In this document: positions 1-5,319 of the stretch, piece by piece
Numbering within the stretch: the first letter of the stretch is position 1
How the letters are laid out: each line of letters starts with the position of its first letter
From: Sphingomonadaceae bacterium
GTDB lineage: Bacteria; Pseudomonadota; Alphaproteobacteria; Sphingomonadales; Sphingomonadaceae
Assembly (NCBI GenBank): GCA_020446665.1
Contig: JAGREF010000061.1
Coordinates: 1 to 8,083 of the forward strand
DNA: 8,083 nt
Direction of reading: 5' to 3'
Notes under the pieces: model-generated
Told to the model about the DNA's origin: nothing
The model's input: only the letters and a program-made list of their open reading frames with translations
Database searches by the model: none
Position numbers and translations under genes: made by a program

Positions 1-101
1 CCGATCCCGAAGGCGGCCCGGTCGATCATCCCGGCGTGGCCGAATTGTTCGAGCAATTTGCCGACGGCCGTTATCGCATGCGCCGTTCGCTGACGCACTG
101 A
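1..101 (+). CDS. C-terminal fragment of an unrecognised protein
   Basis: An open frame enters from the left edge (first full codon at base 3) and ends at TGA 99-101, giving the last 32 residues of a protein. The tail has plausible coding character: acidic and proline-containing (DPEGGPVDHPG), then VAELFEQFADGRY, and a basic end (RMRRSLTH). I do not recognise the family from so little. It is read in the same direction as the next gene, 39 bases downstream, so the two could share a transcript. The call rests on an open frame running to a stop with protein-like composition. Confidence 0.5.
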   Translation, partial: DPEGGPVDHPGVAELFEQFADGRYRMRRSLTH

Positions 102-140
102 GATGGCGCAGCGGGCTAACGCTTTGCGAAAGTAGTAGCC

Positions 141-743
141 ATGGACCTTGAAAACCCGCCCCTTGCCCAAGGCCGGGACCAGCTGGAGCTGGCGCTGGAG
201 CGCGAGCTGGAAGCGGGCGAGCGCGTCCGCTGGAAGGGGCGCGGCATGCTGCAAGAGGCGCTGACCCGCTTTGCCCTCTATCTGTTCGCGATCCCCTGGA
301 CCGCTTTCGCGCTGTTCTGGACCGCCATGGCGTGGAGCGCGACCGGGGCGATGGATGAGAATGCGGGTTTCCTGTCTTACGCCTTCCCGCTGTTCGGCCT
401 GCCCTTTATCGCCGTGGGCATCTTCATGCTCGCCACGCCGTTCCTCGCCATGTTCAAGGCGCGCAAGACGCTGTTTGCCGTCACCGACCAGCGCCTGCTG
501 CGCATCACCATTACCGGCCTGCTGGAAACAGAGAGCATCCCGGCCAATCGGATCGGATCGCTGACCCGGAAGGAGGCACGCGATGGCTCAGGCAGCCTGA
601 CCATCGCCGTGGGCGTAGGGCGCGACAGCGATGGAGACAAACGGACCGAAACCTTCGTGATCGGCAAGGTCGCCGACGTGATGGGCGCGGAAAGTGCAGT
701 GAAGCGGCTGCTAAATCAGGGCAGGCGTGAAAGCGCGGGTTGA
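141..743 (+). CDS. Two-helix membrane protein with bacterial PH-like domain
   Basis: The 200-residue protein has a charged, Glu-rich N-terminus (residues 1-35) containing GERVRWKGRG, a motif often found just before the membrane part of bacterial PH-like proteins. Two hydrophobic segments follow (about 44-66 and 77-105). A soluble C-terminal half begins KARKTLFAVTDQRLLRIT, the usual first strands of a bacterial PH-like domain ('...YavTdqRll...'), and ends in a helix-like stretch (FVIGKVADVMGAESAVKRLL). Such proteins usually sit in the inner membrane with the PH-like domain in the cytoplasm; their specific role is mostly unknown. The ATG at 141 has only a weak ribosome site, but the reading frame and domain layout support it. 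The family assignment is by pattern, not alignment. Confidence 0.75.
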   Translation: MDLENPPLAQGRDQLELALERELEAGERVRWKGRGMLQEALTRFALYLFAIPWTAFALFWTAMAWSATGAMDENAGFLSYAFPLFGLPFIAVGIFMLATPFLAMFKARKTLFAVTDQRLLRITITGLLETESIPANRIGSLTRKEARDGSGSLTIAVGVGRDSDGDKRTETFVIGKVADVMGAESAVKRLLNQGRRESAG

Positions 744-758
744 GAAGGTTTTTGGCTG

Positions 759-824
759 ATGGCTTTATTGCCTGTGCCAGCCCTTGCCCCAAACCTTTCA
801 GGCATTTACTGTACCGCTCCATGA
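759..824 (+). other. Possible 21-residue leader ORF coupled to the next gene
   Basis: An ATG at 759 opens a 21-codon frame (begins MALLPVPALAPN) whose TGA (822-824) overlaps the ATG (821-823) of the downstream lipoprotein as ATGA. A Shine-Dalgarno-like GAGAAGG lies at 742-748, ten bases before this ATG, whereas the lipoprotein start has no recognisable ribosome site of its own. Ribosomes finishing the short frame could restart on the lipoprotein. The peptide has no charged residues and no recognisable function. A frame this short can arise by chance, so the call is tentative. Confidence 0.25.
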
Positions 825-1267
825 AAATACTGCCGCCCGTCCTTGCATTGACACTTGCATCGGCTTGTAGCGCCACAAATTCTGGCTCAACAACATTCAT
901 TGGGCAAATCGACGAGGCAGCATATGCAAAATATTATCAAGCCATCCCACGTGATGAACTGCGCGCAGAGTGCGGGAATCTGACATTATCAGACACCGAG
1001 TTGAACGGGTTGATCGAGGCTTACGATGAAGTTTCATCAGGACTGGCCTATAACACTTTGACGGTCACTCCCTGTGTGATCCGAGATAGTTTTGTTTTCG
1101 AAGGGCGCGCAGCCAGTTTCACATGGTATCCATCCGGATACCTCGCGATCAATTTCCCAAATGAAGAGGGAACTGAAGGCCGCTATTACATATGCGCAGG
1201 GGCATCAGGCCCTGAGAATGAGGGAGTTATCACGGTCGATGAGGTCCGCAAACTGATGTGCAAATAG
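821..1267 (+). CDS. Putative lipoprotein of unknown function, lower GC than its neighbours
   Basis: The start is placed at ATG 821 because it gives a lipoprotein signal: MK, a hydrophobic stretch (ILPPVLALTL), then LASAC with Cys16 as the lipidated residue. The -3 position is Ala rather than the preferred Leu, so the lipobox is slightly weak. The in-frame TTG at 740 would bury this signal behind 27 residues and is disfavoured. The 148-residue product has four Cys after Cys16 (51, 85, 125, 147), compatible with two disulfides in the periplasm. I do not recognise the family. A hand count over 901-1260 gives about 50% GC, against 63-65% in two hand-counted lines of the preceding gene, which hints at separate ancestry or relaxed constraint. 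It converges on the TIR gene across the repeat region. Confidence 0.7.
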   Translation: MKILPPVLALTLASACSATNSGSTTFIGQIDEAAYAKYYQAIPRDELRAECGNLTLSDTELNGLIEAYDEVSSGLAYNTLTVTPCVIRDSFVFEGRAASFTWYPSGYLAINFPNEEGTEGRYYICAGASGPENEGVITVDEVRKLMCK

Positions 1268-1304
1268 TTTGAAGATTCGTTTGCTCTCAGCCCGCCCTCT
1301 CAAA

Positions 1305-1335
1305 CGTCACCCCGGGCTTGACCCGGGGTCCCGCT
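1305..1335 (+). repeat. REP-like palindromic repeat, left copy
   Basis: This is a 31-base unit beginning CGTCACCCCGGG and ending GGGGTCCCGCT. Inside it is a perfect 8-bp stem (ACCCCGGG at 1309-1316 with CCCGGGGT at 1322-1329) around a five-base loop. It matches the second copy at 1467-1497 in inverted orientation with 30 of 31 bases identical. Units of this sequence type are dispersed between genes in many alphaproteobacterial genomes. It may act as a terminator or transcript-stabilising hairpin between the converging genes. Confidence 0.8.
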
Positions 1336-1466
1336 TTTCTTGAAGTGCGACAATGGATCGAAAGCGTGAGGGTGGCCGGATGTAGCGCTATTGAGGGGCT
1401 GGATAAGCCTGCATGGTGACCAATTTCGGCGGCACTTTCGTTCGGCAAGCCCTCCGCTCAAAGCGT

Positions 1467-1497
1467 AGCGGGACCCCGGGTCACGCCCGGGGTGACG
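1467..1497 (-). repeat. REP-like palindromic repeat, right inverted copy
   Basis: This is the reverse complement of the unit at 1305-1335, with a single difference (G for T at the 14th base of the unit, inside the loop). It begins AGCGGGACCCCGGG on the plus strand and ends GGGGTGACG. The internal 8-bp stem is intact. The two units could also pair with each other to form a 30-31 bp stem closing a 131-base loop. Confidence 0.8.
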
Positions 1498-1558
1498 GAG
1501 TGTGGTTTGGTGAGGGCAGCGCCCCACCCCACTTCCGTCAATGCGACGCCATCGCGCT

Positions 1559-2374
1559 CTAAATCTTGCCCTCAATGACAAACAAATGCCGCGCCATATA
1601 GCCGGTGGTGCCGTCTTGTTTGCGCACCTTCCACCACTTGCCGTCGCGCCGTTTGGTGTAGATCACCTCGCCCTGATAGGCCTTGCCCACCACCGGGTCT
1701 GACAGGCTGGGGCCGCGCCTTATATTGGCCACTTCATCCGGGGATTCGATCACGGCCACCACGGTAAAGCCTGCGCGCCGCGCCTCTCTGGCGTCGGAAT
1801 TGCCGCCGAAAATGCGCCAGCCTGCAAACATGCCGAGCAACACCAGTGCCAGCATTGCCGCCAGCACCAGCCCCTTTTTCGATCCGCCTGACACTGGCGC
1901 TGGCTCCGGCTCTGGCGCCGATACAGGGGGCGCACTGGCAGCGTCAGCCTTGTCTCCCGCCTCCGACGCAGACGTAGCAGCATCACGCCCGTTCAGATCG
2001 GCCAGGCTCGCCAGCACCTTGCGCCAGTCGCGATTATCCGGCTCGCCCTTCCAGCCGGACAGATCGGCATGCTGGATCTGGTTGAAGGGCAGCGGCGGCA
2101 TGGTGCCGTCAATCACGGTCTGGACCAGCTTCTTGCCATTGCGGGCGACATCAGCCTCTGCCCGGACCCATTCGGACGCAGCCGCATCAGCAGACCAGAC
2201 GACAATCGCCGCCTTCGCTTTGCCAATCTTTTCCGTGATGACTTCGCCATAGCTCTTGTGCGGGGGCAAATCGTCATCCCACCACACTTCATAGCCTTCA
2301 GCCTTCACGGCCTGCGCGATTTTCGCGACAATGGCTTCATCCTCGCGGGCATAGGATATGAACACATCCACCAT
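1559..2374 (-). CDS. TIR domain - transmembrane helix - SH3 domain protein
   Basis: The 271-residue protein starts at the ATG at 2374-2372, which puts the TIR motif VDVFISYARED at the very N-terminus; a further-upstream TTG is less likely. Residues 1-125 are a TIR domain: FISYAR (box 1-like), YEVWWDDDLPP, and SEWVRAEADV, where Glu73 aligns with the catalytic Glu of NAD-cleaving TIRs (the W-x-x-x-E pattern seen in SARM1). A linker rich in Ala, Pro and Glu (131-165) leads to one hydrophobic helix (168-187). A bacterial SH3 (SH3b) domain follows at about 205-267 (VANIRRGPSLSDPVVG, GKWWKVRKQDGTTGYM). The likely topology is TIR in the cytoplasm and SH3b in the periplasm, where such domains can bind peptidoglycan; flanking charges do not settle this. 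No strong ribosome site is seen. It lies 46 bases after the permease gene, so co-transcription is possible. NAD hydrolysis and a defence or stress role are inferences. Confidence 0.88.
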   Translation of the reverse strand: MVDVFISYAREDEAIVAKIAQAVKAEGYEVWWDDDLPPHKSYGEVITEKIGKAKAAIVVWSADAAASEWVRAEADVARNGKKLVQTVIDGTMPPLPFNQIQHADLSGWKGEPDNRDWRKVLASLADLNGRDAATSASEAGDKADAASAPPVSAPEPEPAPVSGGSKKGLVLAAMLALVLLGMFAGWRIFGGNSDAREARRAGFTVVAVIESPDEVANIRRGPSLSDPVVGKAYQGEVIYTKRRDGKWWKVRKQDGTTGYMARHLFVIEGKI

Positions 2375-2391
2375 GCAGGCAGTGCTGGCAG

Positions 2392-2411
2392 ATTGCCGCG
2401 CAACTGGCAAT
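2392..2411 (-). other. Small hairpin in the gap between permease and TIR genes
   Basis: Within the 46-base gap is a perfect 6-bp inverted repeat (ATTGCC and GGCAAT) around an 8-base loop, upstream of the TIR start codon on the coding strand. No T-run follows it, so it is not a standard terminator. It could slow read-through or shape the leader of the TIR message. A stem this short may be chance. Confidence 0.25.
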
Positions 2412-2420
2412 TGGCAGAAG

Positions 2421-3305
2421 TCAGTCCTTCAGCTTCCAGCCTGATTTGAGCACGCGATAGACAATGAAGGCCAGCACCAGATTGAACAGGCCCATGCCGA
2501 TCGCGCTATGGATCACGGCCTGATTGGTATCGCCAATATCGCTTTGCCCCAGAAAGCCGAAGCGGAAGCCGGAAATCACATAGAAGAACGGATTGGCCCG
2601 GCTGATCGCCTGAAACACCGGGGCAAGATTGTCGATCACATAGAATGTGCCCGACAGCAGCGAGAGCGGCGCGACCACGAAATTGGTCACCGCCGCGTTG
2701 TGATCAAACTTCTCCGCCCAGATCGAAGTGAGCAGGCCAAGCAGGGCCAGCAAGACAGAGCCCATCAGGCCAAACCACACCACCGCCCAGGGATGCGCCA
2801 TGGCCAGACTGACGCCGGGATAGAACAGCATGGCCAACGCGACGGCGAGCCCGACCATCACCGCCCGCGTCACCGCAGCGCCGATGATCCCAGCCATCAG
2901 TTCGCCTTCGGACAGGGGCGGCATCAGCAGATCGATGATCGTGCCCTGAATCTTGCCGGACAGCAGCGAGAAGCTGGAATTGGCAAAGGCATTTTGCATC
3001 ATACCCATCACGATCAGCCCCGGCGCGACGAAGGTGGCAAAGGGCACACCCAGCACTTCGCGCCCCGAACGGCCCAGCGCGACAGTGAAGATGACGAGGA
3101 ACAGCAGCGTCGTGACAGCCGGTGCCCACACCGTCTGCGTCTGCACTTTCATGAAGCGGCGCACCTCCTTCTTGTAGAGGCTCATCAGACCGATTCGGTT
3201 GATCCCGTGGATCACCGCTTGCCCACGCGGGTGGAAACGGCTTTTATTTGCGGAATCGCTCCCCATATCGGGCGCATTGACGGTGGGTTGGGCTTGATCG
3301 GCCAT
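2421..3305 (-). CDS. ABC-2 type transporter permease (YadH-like)
   Basis: This is an inner-membrane permease of about 294 residues that would pair with a separate ATPase to export an unknown substrate. A cytoplasmic N-terminus ends in an amphipathic segment (LYKKEVRRFMKVQTQTVW, 43-60), followed by about six membrane segments (roughly 60-78, 91-110, 136-161, 172-195, 204-224, 264-284). ABC-2 hallmarks of the YadH/NodJ group are present: FVAPGLIVMGMMQNAFANSS, PLSLLSGTFYVIDNL and NPFFYVISGFRFGFLG, the last closely resembling E. coli YadH. ATG at 3305 is my preferred start; ATGs at 3356 and 3353 would add 16-17 residues, and none has a convincing ribosome site. No ATPase gene lies beside it. It is divergent from gcrA and precedes the TIR gene. 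The substrate cannot be told from sequence. Confidence 0.88.
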   Translation of the reverse strand: MADQAQPTVNAPDMGSDSANKSRFHPRGQAVIHGINRIGLMSLYKKEVRRFMKVQTQTVWAPAVTTLLFLVIFTVALGRSGREVLGVPFATFVAPGLIVMGMMQNAFANSSFSLLSGKIQGTIIDLLMPPLSEGELMAGIIGAAVTRAVMVGLAVALAMLFYPGVSLAMAHPWAVVWFGLMGSVLLALLGLLTSIWAEKFDHNAAVTNFVVAPLSLLSGTFYVIDNLAPVFQAISRANPFFYVISGFRFGFLGQSDIGDTNQAVIHSAIGMGLFNLVLAFIVYRVLKSGWKLKD

Positions 3306-3386
3306 GCCCACGCGACTAGGGCCTTCCCCTTGCGCTGGCAAGCGCTGCGCCATCATGGTGCTTGGAATTAACGAACGGATGTTTGC
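3306..3386. promoter_or_regulatory. Short divergent promoter region of the permease gene and gcrA
   Basis: These 81 bases separate divergent genes and must hold at least part of both promoters; the AT-richest part is around 3362-3384. I cannot name -35/-10 boxes with confidence. A weak ribosome site (GGA at 3377-3379) precedes gcrA. No GANTC methylation site and no complete CtrA box (paired TTAA) is seen here; a single TTAA occurs at 3368-3371. Confidence 0.4.
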
Positions 3387-4085
3387 ATGAGCTGGACCGA
3401 CGAACGGATCGCGACGCTGAAGAAGATGTGGGAAGGCGGATCGACCGCCAGCCAGATCGCGGAAGAACTGGGCGGAGTGAGCCGCAATGCCGTGATCGGC
3501 AAGGCACACCGGCTGGGTCTGAAATCGCGCCCGTCGCCGGTAAAGGCCAATGACAAGAAGAAGGCTCCGGCCAAGAAGGCAGCCGCGCCTGCGGCAAAAC
3601 CTGCGCCTAAAAAGGTAGCAGCCCCGGTGGCCAAGCCTGCGCCCAAACCTGCGACTGCACCTGCCCCGGCGACTGAAGCGGCCCGACCGGCCCCCACGCA
3701 GGCCAGCGCTACACCATCGCAACCGATCCCCAACCCGACGCCGGATCTGCCCAAGATCGTGTCTGTCGGCCCGGGCGGATTTCTTCGGCAGGGCCCGGGT
3801 GACCAGCAGGCACCGATTCCGCCGGCCCCGCCGCGCCGCCTTGTGCCGGCCAAGCCCGACCCGTCGATTGCGGACAAGACCAGCCTGCTCGATCTGTCGG
3901 ACAAGGTCTGCCGCTGGCCGATGGGCCATCCGGGTGAAGCGGATTTCCATTTCTGCGGCGAAGCGGTGAACCCCGGCTTCCCCTATTGCGTGGAACATTG
4001 CGGCCGGGCTTTCCAGGCCCAGCTGCCGCGCGGTGCGCGCCGGCCCCCTCCGCCGCTGCCCTTTGGCGGCCCGCGCGTGCGTTAA
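3387..4085 (+). CDS. gcrA: GcrA cell cycle regulator
   Basis: GcrA is an alphaproteobacterial transcription cofactor. In Caulobacter it binds RNA polymerase carrying the housekeeping sigma factor and activates promoters whose GANTC sites are methylated by CcrM. The N-terminus (MSWTDERIATLKKMW...) is the family signature. It carries a helix-turn-helix (SASQ-like STASQIAEELGGVSRNAVIGKAHRLG split across residues 19-44; key motifs are SQIAEELG and SRNAVIGKAHRLGL). Residues 53-160 form a long low-complexity Ala/Pro/Lys linker with repeated KPAPK units. The conserved C-terminal sigma-contacting region follows (about 165-213): KVCRWPMGHPG, FHFCGEAV, PYCVEHCGRAFQ. At 232 residues it is longer than Caulobacter GcrA (about 170), the excess being linker. 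The start is fixed by the family N-terminus; the ribosome site is weak. The permease gene diverges from it and a lipoprotein gene follows. Confidence 0.96.
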   Translation: MSWTDERIATLKKMWEGGSTASQIAEELGGVSRNAVIGKAHRLGLKSRPSPVKANDKKKAPAKKAAAPAAKPAPKKVAAPVAKPAPKPATAPAPATEAARPAPTQASATPSQPIPNPTPDLPKIVSVGPGGFLRQGPGDQQAPIPPAPPRRLVPAKPDPSIADKTSLLDLSDKVCRWPMGHPGEADFHFCGEAVNPGFPYCVEHCGRAFQAQLPRGARRPPPPLPFGGPRVR

Positions 4086-4107
4086 GAAAATCCGCCTTGC
4101 CGGGTAA

Positions 4108-4128
4108 GCGATCCTTAACAAGGATTGC
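4108..4128 (+). terminator. Weak hairpin just after gcrA
   Basis: A 9-bp stem with one G-U pair (GCGATCCTT with AAGGATTGC) and a three-base AAC loop begins 23 bases after the gcrA stop. It lacks the trailing T-run of a standard intrinsic terminator, so it may only attenuate read-through into the lipoprotein-mod genes or protect the 3' end of the gcrA message. A second, weaker stem (ACCCG at 4132-4136 with CGGGT at 4148-4152) follows. Confidence 0.3.
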
Positions 4129-4167
4129 TCAACCCGATTTAAGGAACCGGGTGCTAACGGCGCTGTT

Positions 4168-4557
4168 ATGCGACGCTATGTGCCTTGTGTAATGGGATTG
4201 CCTCTCCTCGCCGCTTGCGGTGGGGCCGGGGGTGGATTGCCTGAAAACGCCTCGGTCGAAGACCGGGTGCTATACACCGCCAATTCCATCGCCCCCAGCC
4301 TCCCCCGCCCCGCCGGTGATGGGACGCTGGTGCAGGTGACGCCAGAGGGCAAGGAAATGGTGCTGCATATCGAGATTGAGTTTGGCGGCCGGGTCCGCAC
4401 CAATCCGACCGAAATGACCAAGACCTTCCGTCCGACCATCTGCAAGGATGAGGTCTATCGTGATCTGATCAAGAATGGCGGGGCCATCGGTCTGGACATC
4501 CTCGACCCGAAAACACAGCAGCGCCTGCCCAAAGCCAGCATCGCCTATTGCGCATAG
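4168..4557 (+). CDS. Small putative lipoprotein of unknown function
   Basis: The 129-residue product has a short basic N-terminus (MRRY), a hydrophobic core and a good lipobox, LLAAC, with Cys17 as the lipidated residue. A Gly-rich spacer (GGAGGGLP) follows, then a soluble domain with an alternating-strand look (TLVQVTPEGKEMVLHIEIEF) and the ending RPTICKDEVYRDLIKNG...ASIAYCA. Cys92 and Cys128 could form a disulfide in the periplasm. I do not recognise a named family. No ribosome site is visible before the ATG at 4168. It sits between gcrA and modA on the same strand, 42 bases before modA, so it may be the first gene of the mod transcript. An envelope role is inferred from the signal only. 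Confidence 0.75.
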   Translation: MRRYVPCVMGLPLLAACGGAGGGLPENASVEDRVLYTANSIAPSLPRPAGDGTLVQVTPEGKEMVLHIEIEFGGRVRTNPTEMTKTFRPTICKDEVYRDLIKNGGAIGLDILDPKTQQRLPKASIAYCA

Positions 4558-4599
4558 GGCGATAGACCGCCTTCGCAGCGCTGTGTAAGGCAGGCGGCG

Positions 4600-5319
4600 A
4601 TGTTTGCCCGTCTGCTGGTCCTTTCGCTTGCCGCACTGCTCTGGTCCTGCGCCTCCGCTGCGCCCAGGGGCCCGGTGATTCTGGCTGCAGCAAGCATGCA
4701 GGAAGCCTTGCGGGAAATTGCCGATCGCTGGGAAGCAGAGGGTCACGCGCGCCCCGTACTCAGCTTCGCCGGGACCCCCGCCCTTGCCCGGCAGATCGAG
4801 GCAGGTGCGCCCGCCGATCTGTTCCTTGCCGCTGATGAGGAATGGATGGAGGAACTGGAGGCCAGGCAGTTGCTCCGGTCTGGCAGCCGCCGCGTGATTG
4901 CCGGCAACAGGCTGGTTCTGGTGGCACTCGTCGGCAAGGACACAGGCGGCGACCGGCTTGCCATGGCTGACCCGAACTCCGTGCCCGCCGGACGATATGG
5001 CAAGGCGGCGCTGGAAAATCTGGGCCTATGGGAAGAGGCAAGAACCCGCTTCGTCCCGACCGAAAATGTCCGCGCGGCTCTGGCGCTGGTGGAACGGGGC
5101 GAAGTCAAGCAAGGGCTGGTATATGCCAGCGATGCGGCGGCATCGCGCAAGGTGAAGGTCTTGAAAACCCTCCCTGCCGCATCGCATCCACCCATCAGCT
5201 ATCCGCTGGCGGTGCTGAACGGCTCCACCCATTCCGATGCCAGCGCGCTGGCGGACTACATCGCCGGTCCGGAAGGGCAGGCAATCCTGCAGAAGCACGG
5301 GTTCCTGCCAGCGCCATGA
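4600..5319 (+). CDS. modA: Molybdate ABC transporter, periplasmic binding protein ModA
   Basis: ModA captures molybdate in the periplasm and delivers it to ModB. The 239-residue precursor has a Sec signal (residues 1-20) with a likely cut after ASA (18-20); Cys17 lies in LLWSC, which is a poor lipobox. Family motifs run in order: ILAAASMQEALREIA (27-41, with the ligand Ser32), SFAGTPALARQIEAGAPADLF (split here as SFAGTPALARQ and EAGAPADLFLAADEEWM), ADPNSVPAGRYGKAALENLG, ENVRAALALVERGE and GLVYASDAAAS (Tyr175 aligned to the ligand Tyr of E. coli ModA). The second binding loop reads AGTP where E. coli has ASSS. An AAGG ribosome site (4587-4590) precedes the ATG. The stop overlaps the modB start as ATGA, typical of translational coupling. 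No ModE-type operator is recognised upstream. Confidence 0.93.
   Translation: MFARLLVLSLAALLWSCASAAPRGPVILAAASMQEALREIADRWEAEGHARPVLSFAGTPALARQIEAGAPADLFLAADEEWMEELEARQLLRSGSRRVIAGNRLVLVALVGKDTGGDRLAMADPNSVPAGRYGKAALENLGLWEEARTRFVPTENVRAALALVERGEVKQGLVYASDAAASRKVKVLKTLPAASHPPISYPLAVLNGSTHSDASALADYIAGPEGQAILQKHGFLPAP

Larger units (their letters stand above)
1268..1558. other. Gene-free region between converging genes, holding a repeat pair
   Basis: No credible gene lies in these 291 bases. Genes on both sides end here: the lipoprotein from the left, the TIR gene from the right. The only structure I see is the inverted pair of REP-like palindromes at 1305-1335 and 1467-1497, separated by 131 bases. 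That spacer shows no start codon with a ribosome site leading to a protein-like frame. An apparent minus-strand frame across the region reads HPGRDPGSRYAL, the characteristic spurious translation of this repeat, not a protein. Confidence 0.7.

Noticed and set aside
740..820. N-terminal extension of the lipoprotein from a TTG at 740.
   Set aside because: It would place 27 residues before a clear lipoprotein signal peptide; the ATG at 821 fits much better.
1300..1581. A 93-residue minus-strand frame over the repeat region.
   Set aside because: It is the translation of the REP-like palindromes (HPGRDPGSR), a well-known source of false gene calls.
3207..3217. A DnaA-box-like sequence (TGATCCACG on the minus strand) upstream of gcrA.
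   Set aside because: It lies inside the permease coding region about 170 bases from gcrA, is an imperfect match, and a similar string occurs at 7562-7570 without any link to DnaA.
2508..3371. A long plus-strand frame opposite the permease gene.
   Set aside because: His/Arg/Gln-rich product with no motifs, antisense to a well-supported membrane protein gene.
2421..4121. The permease frame stays open far upstream, antisense across nearly all of gcrA, as if encoding a 566-residue fusion protein.
   Set aside because: The upstream part is an Arg/Gly-rich translation of high-GC antisense sequence with no domain; the permease family begins near residue 1 of the 3305 start, and gcrA is certain on the other strand.
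4082..4142. Several TTAA sequences after gcrA suggesting CtrA boxes.
   Set aside because: None are spaced seven bases apart as in a CtrA site; they look like ordinary AT-rich intergenic sequence.
4143..4167. A general-stress (EcfG-type) promoter: GGAAC, 16 bases, then TGTT.
   Set aside because: The -10 element differs from the usual CGTT and abuts the ATG at 4168, so transcription would start inside the gene.
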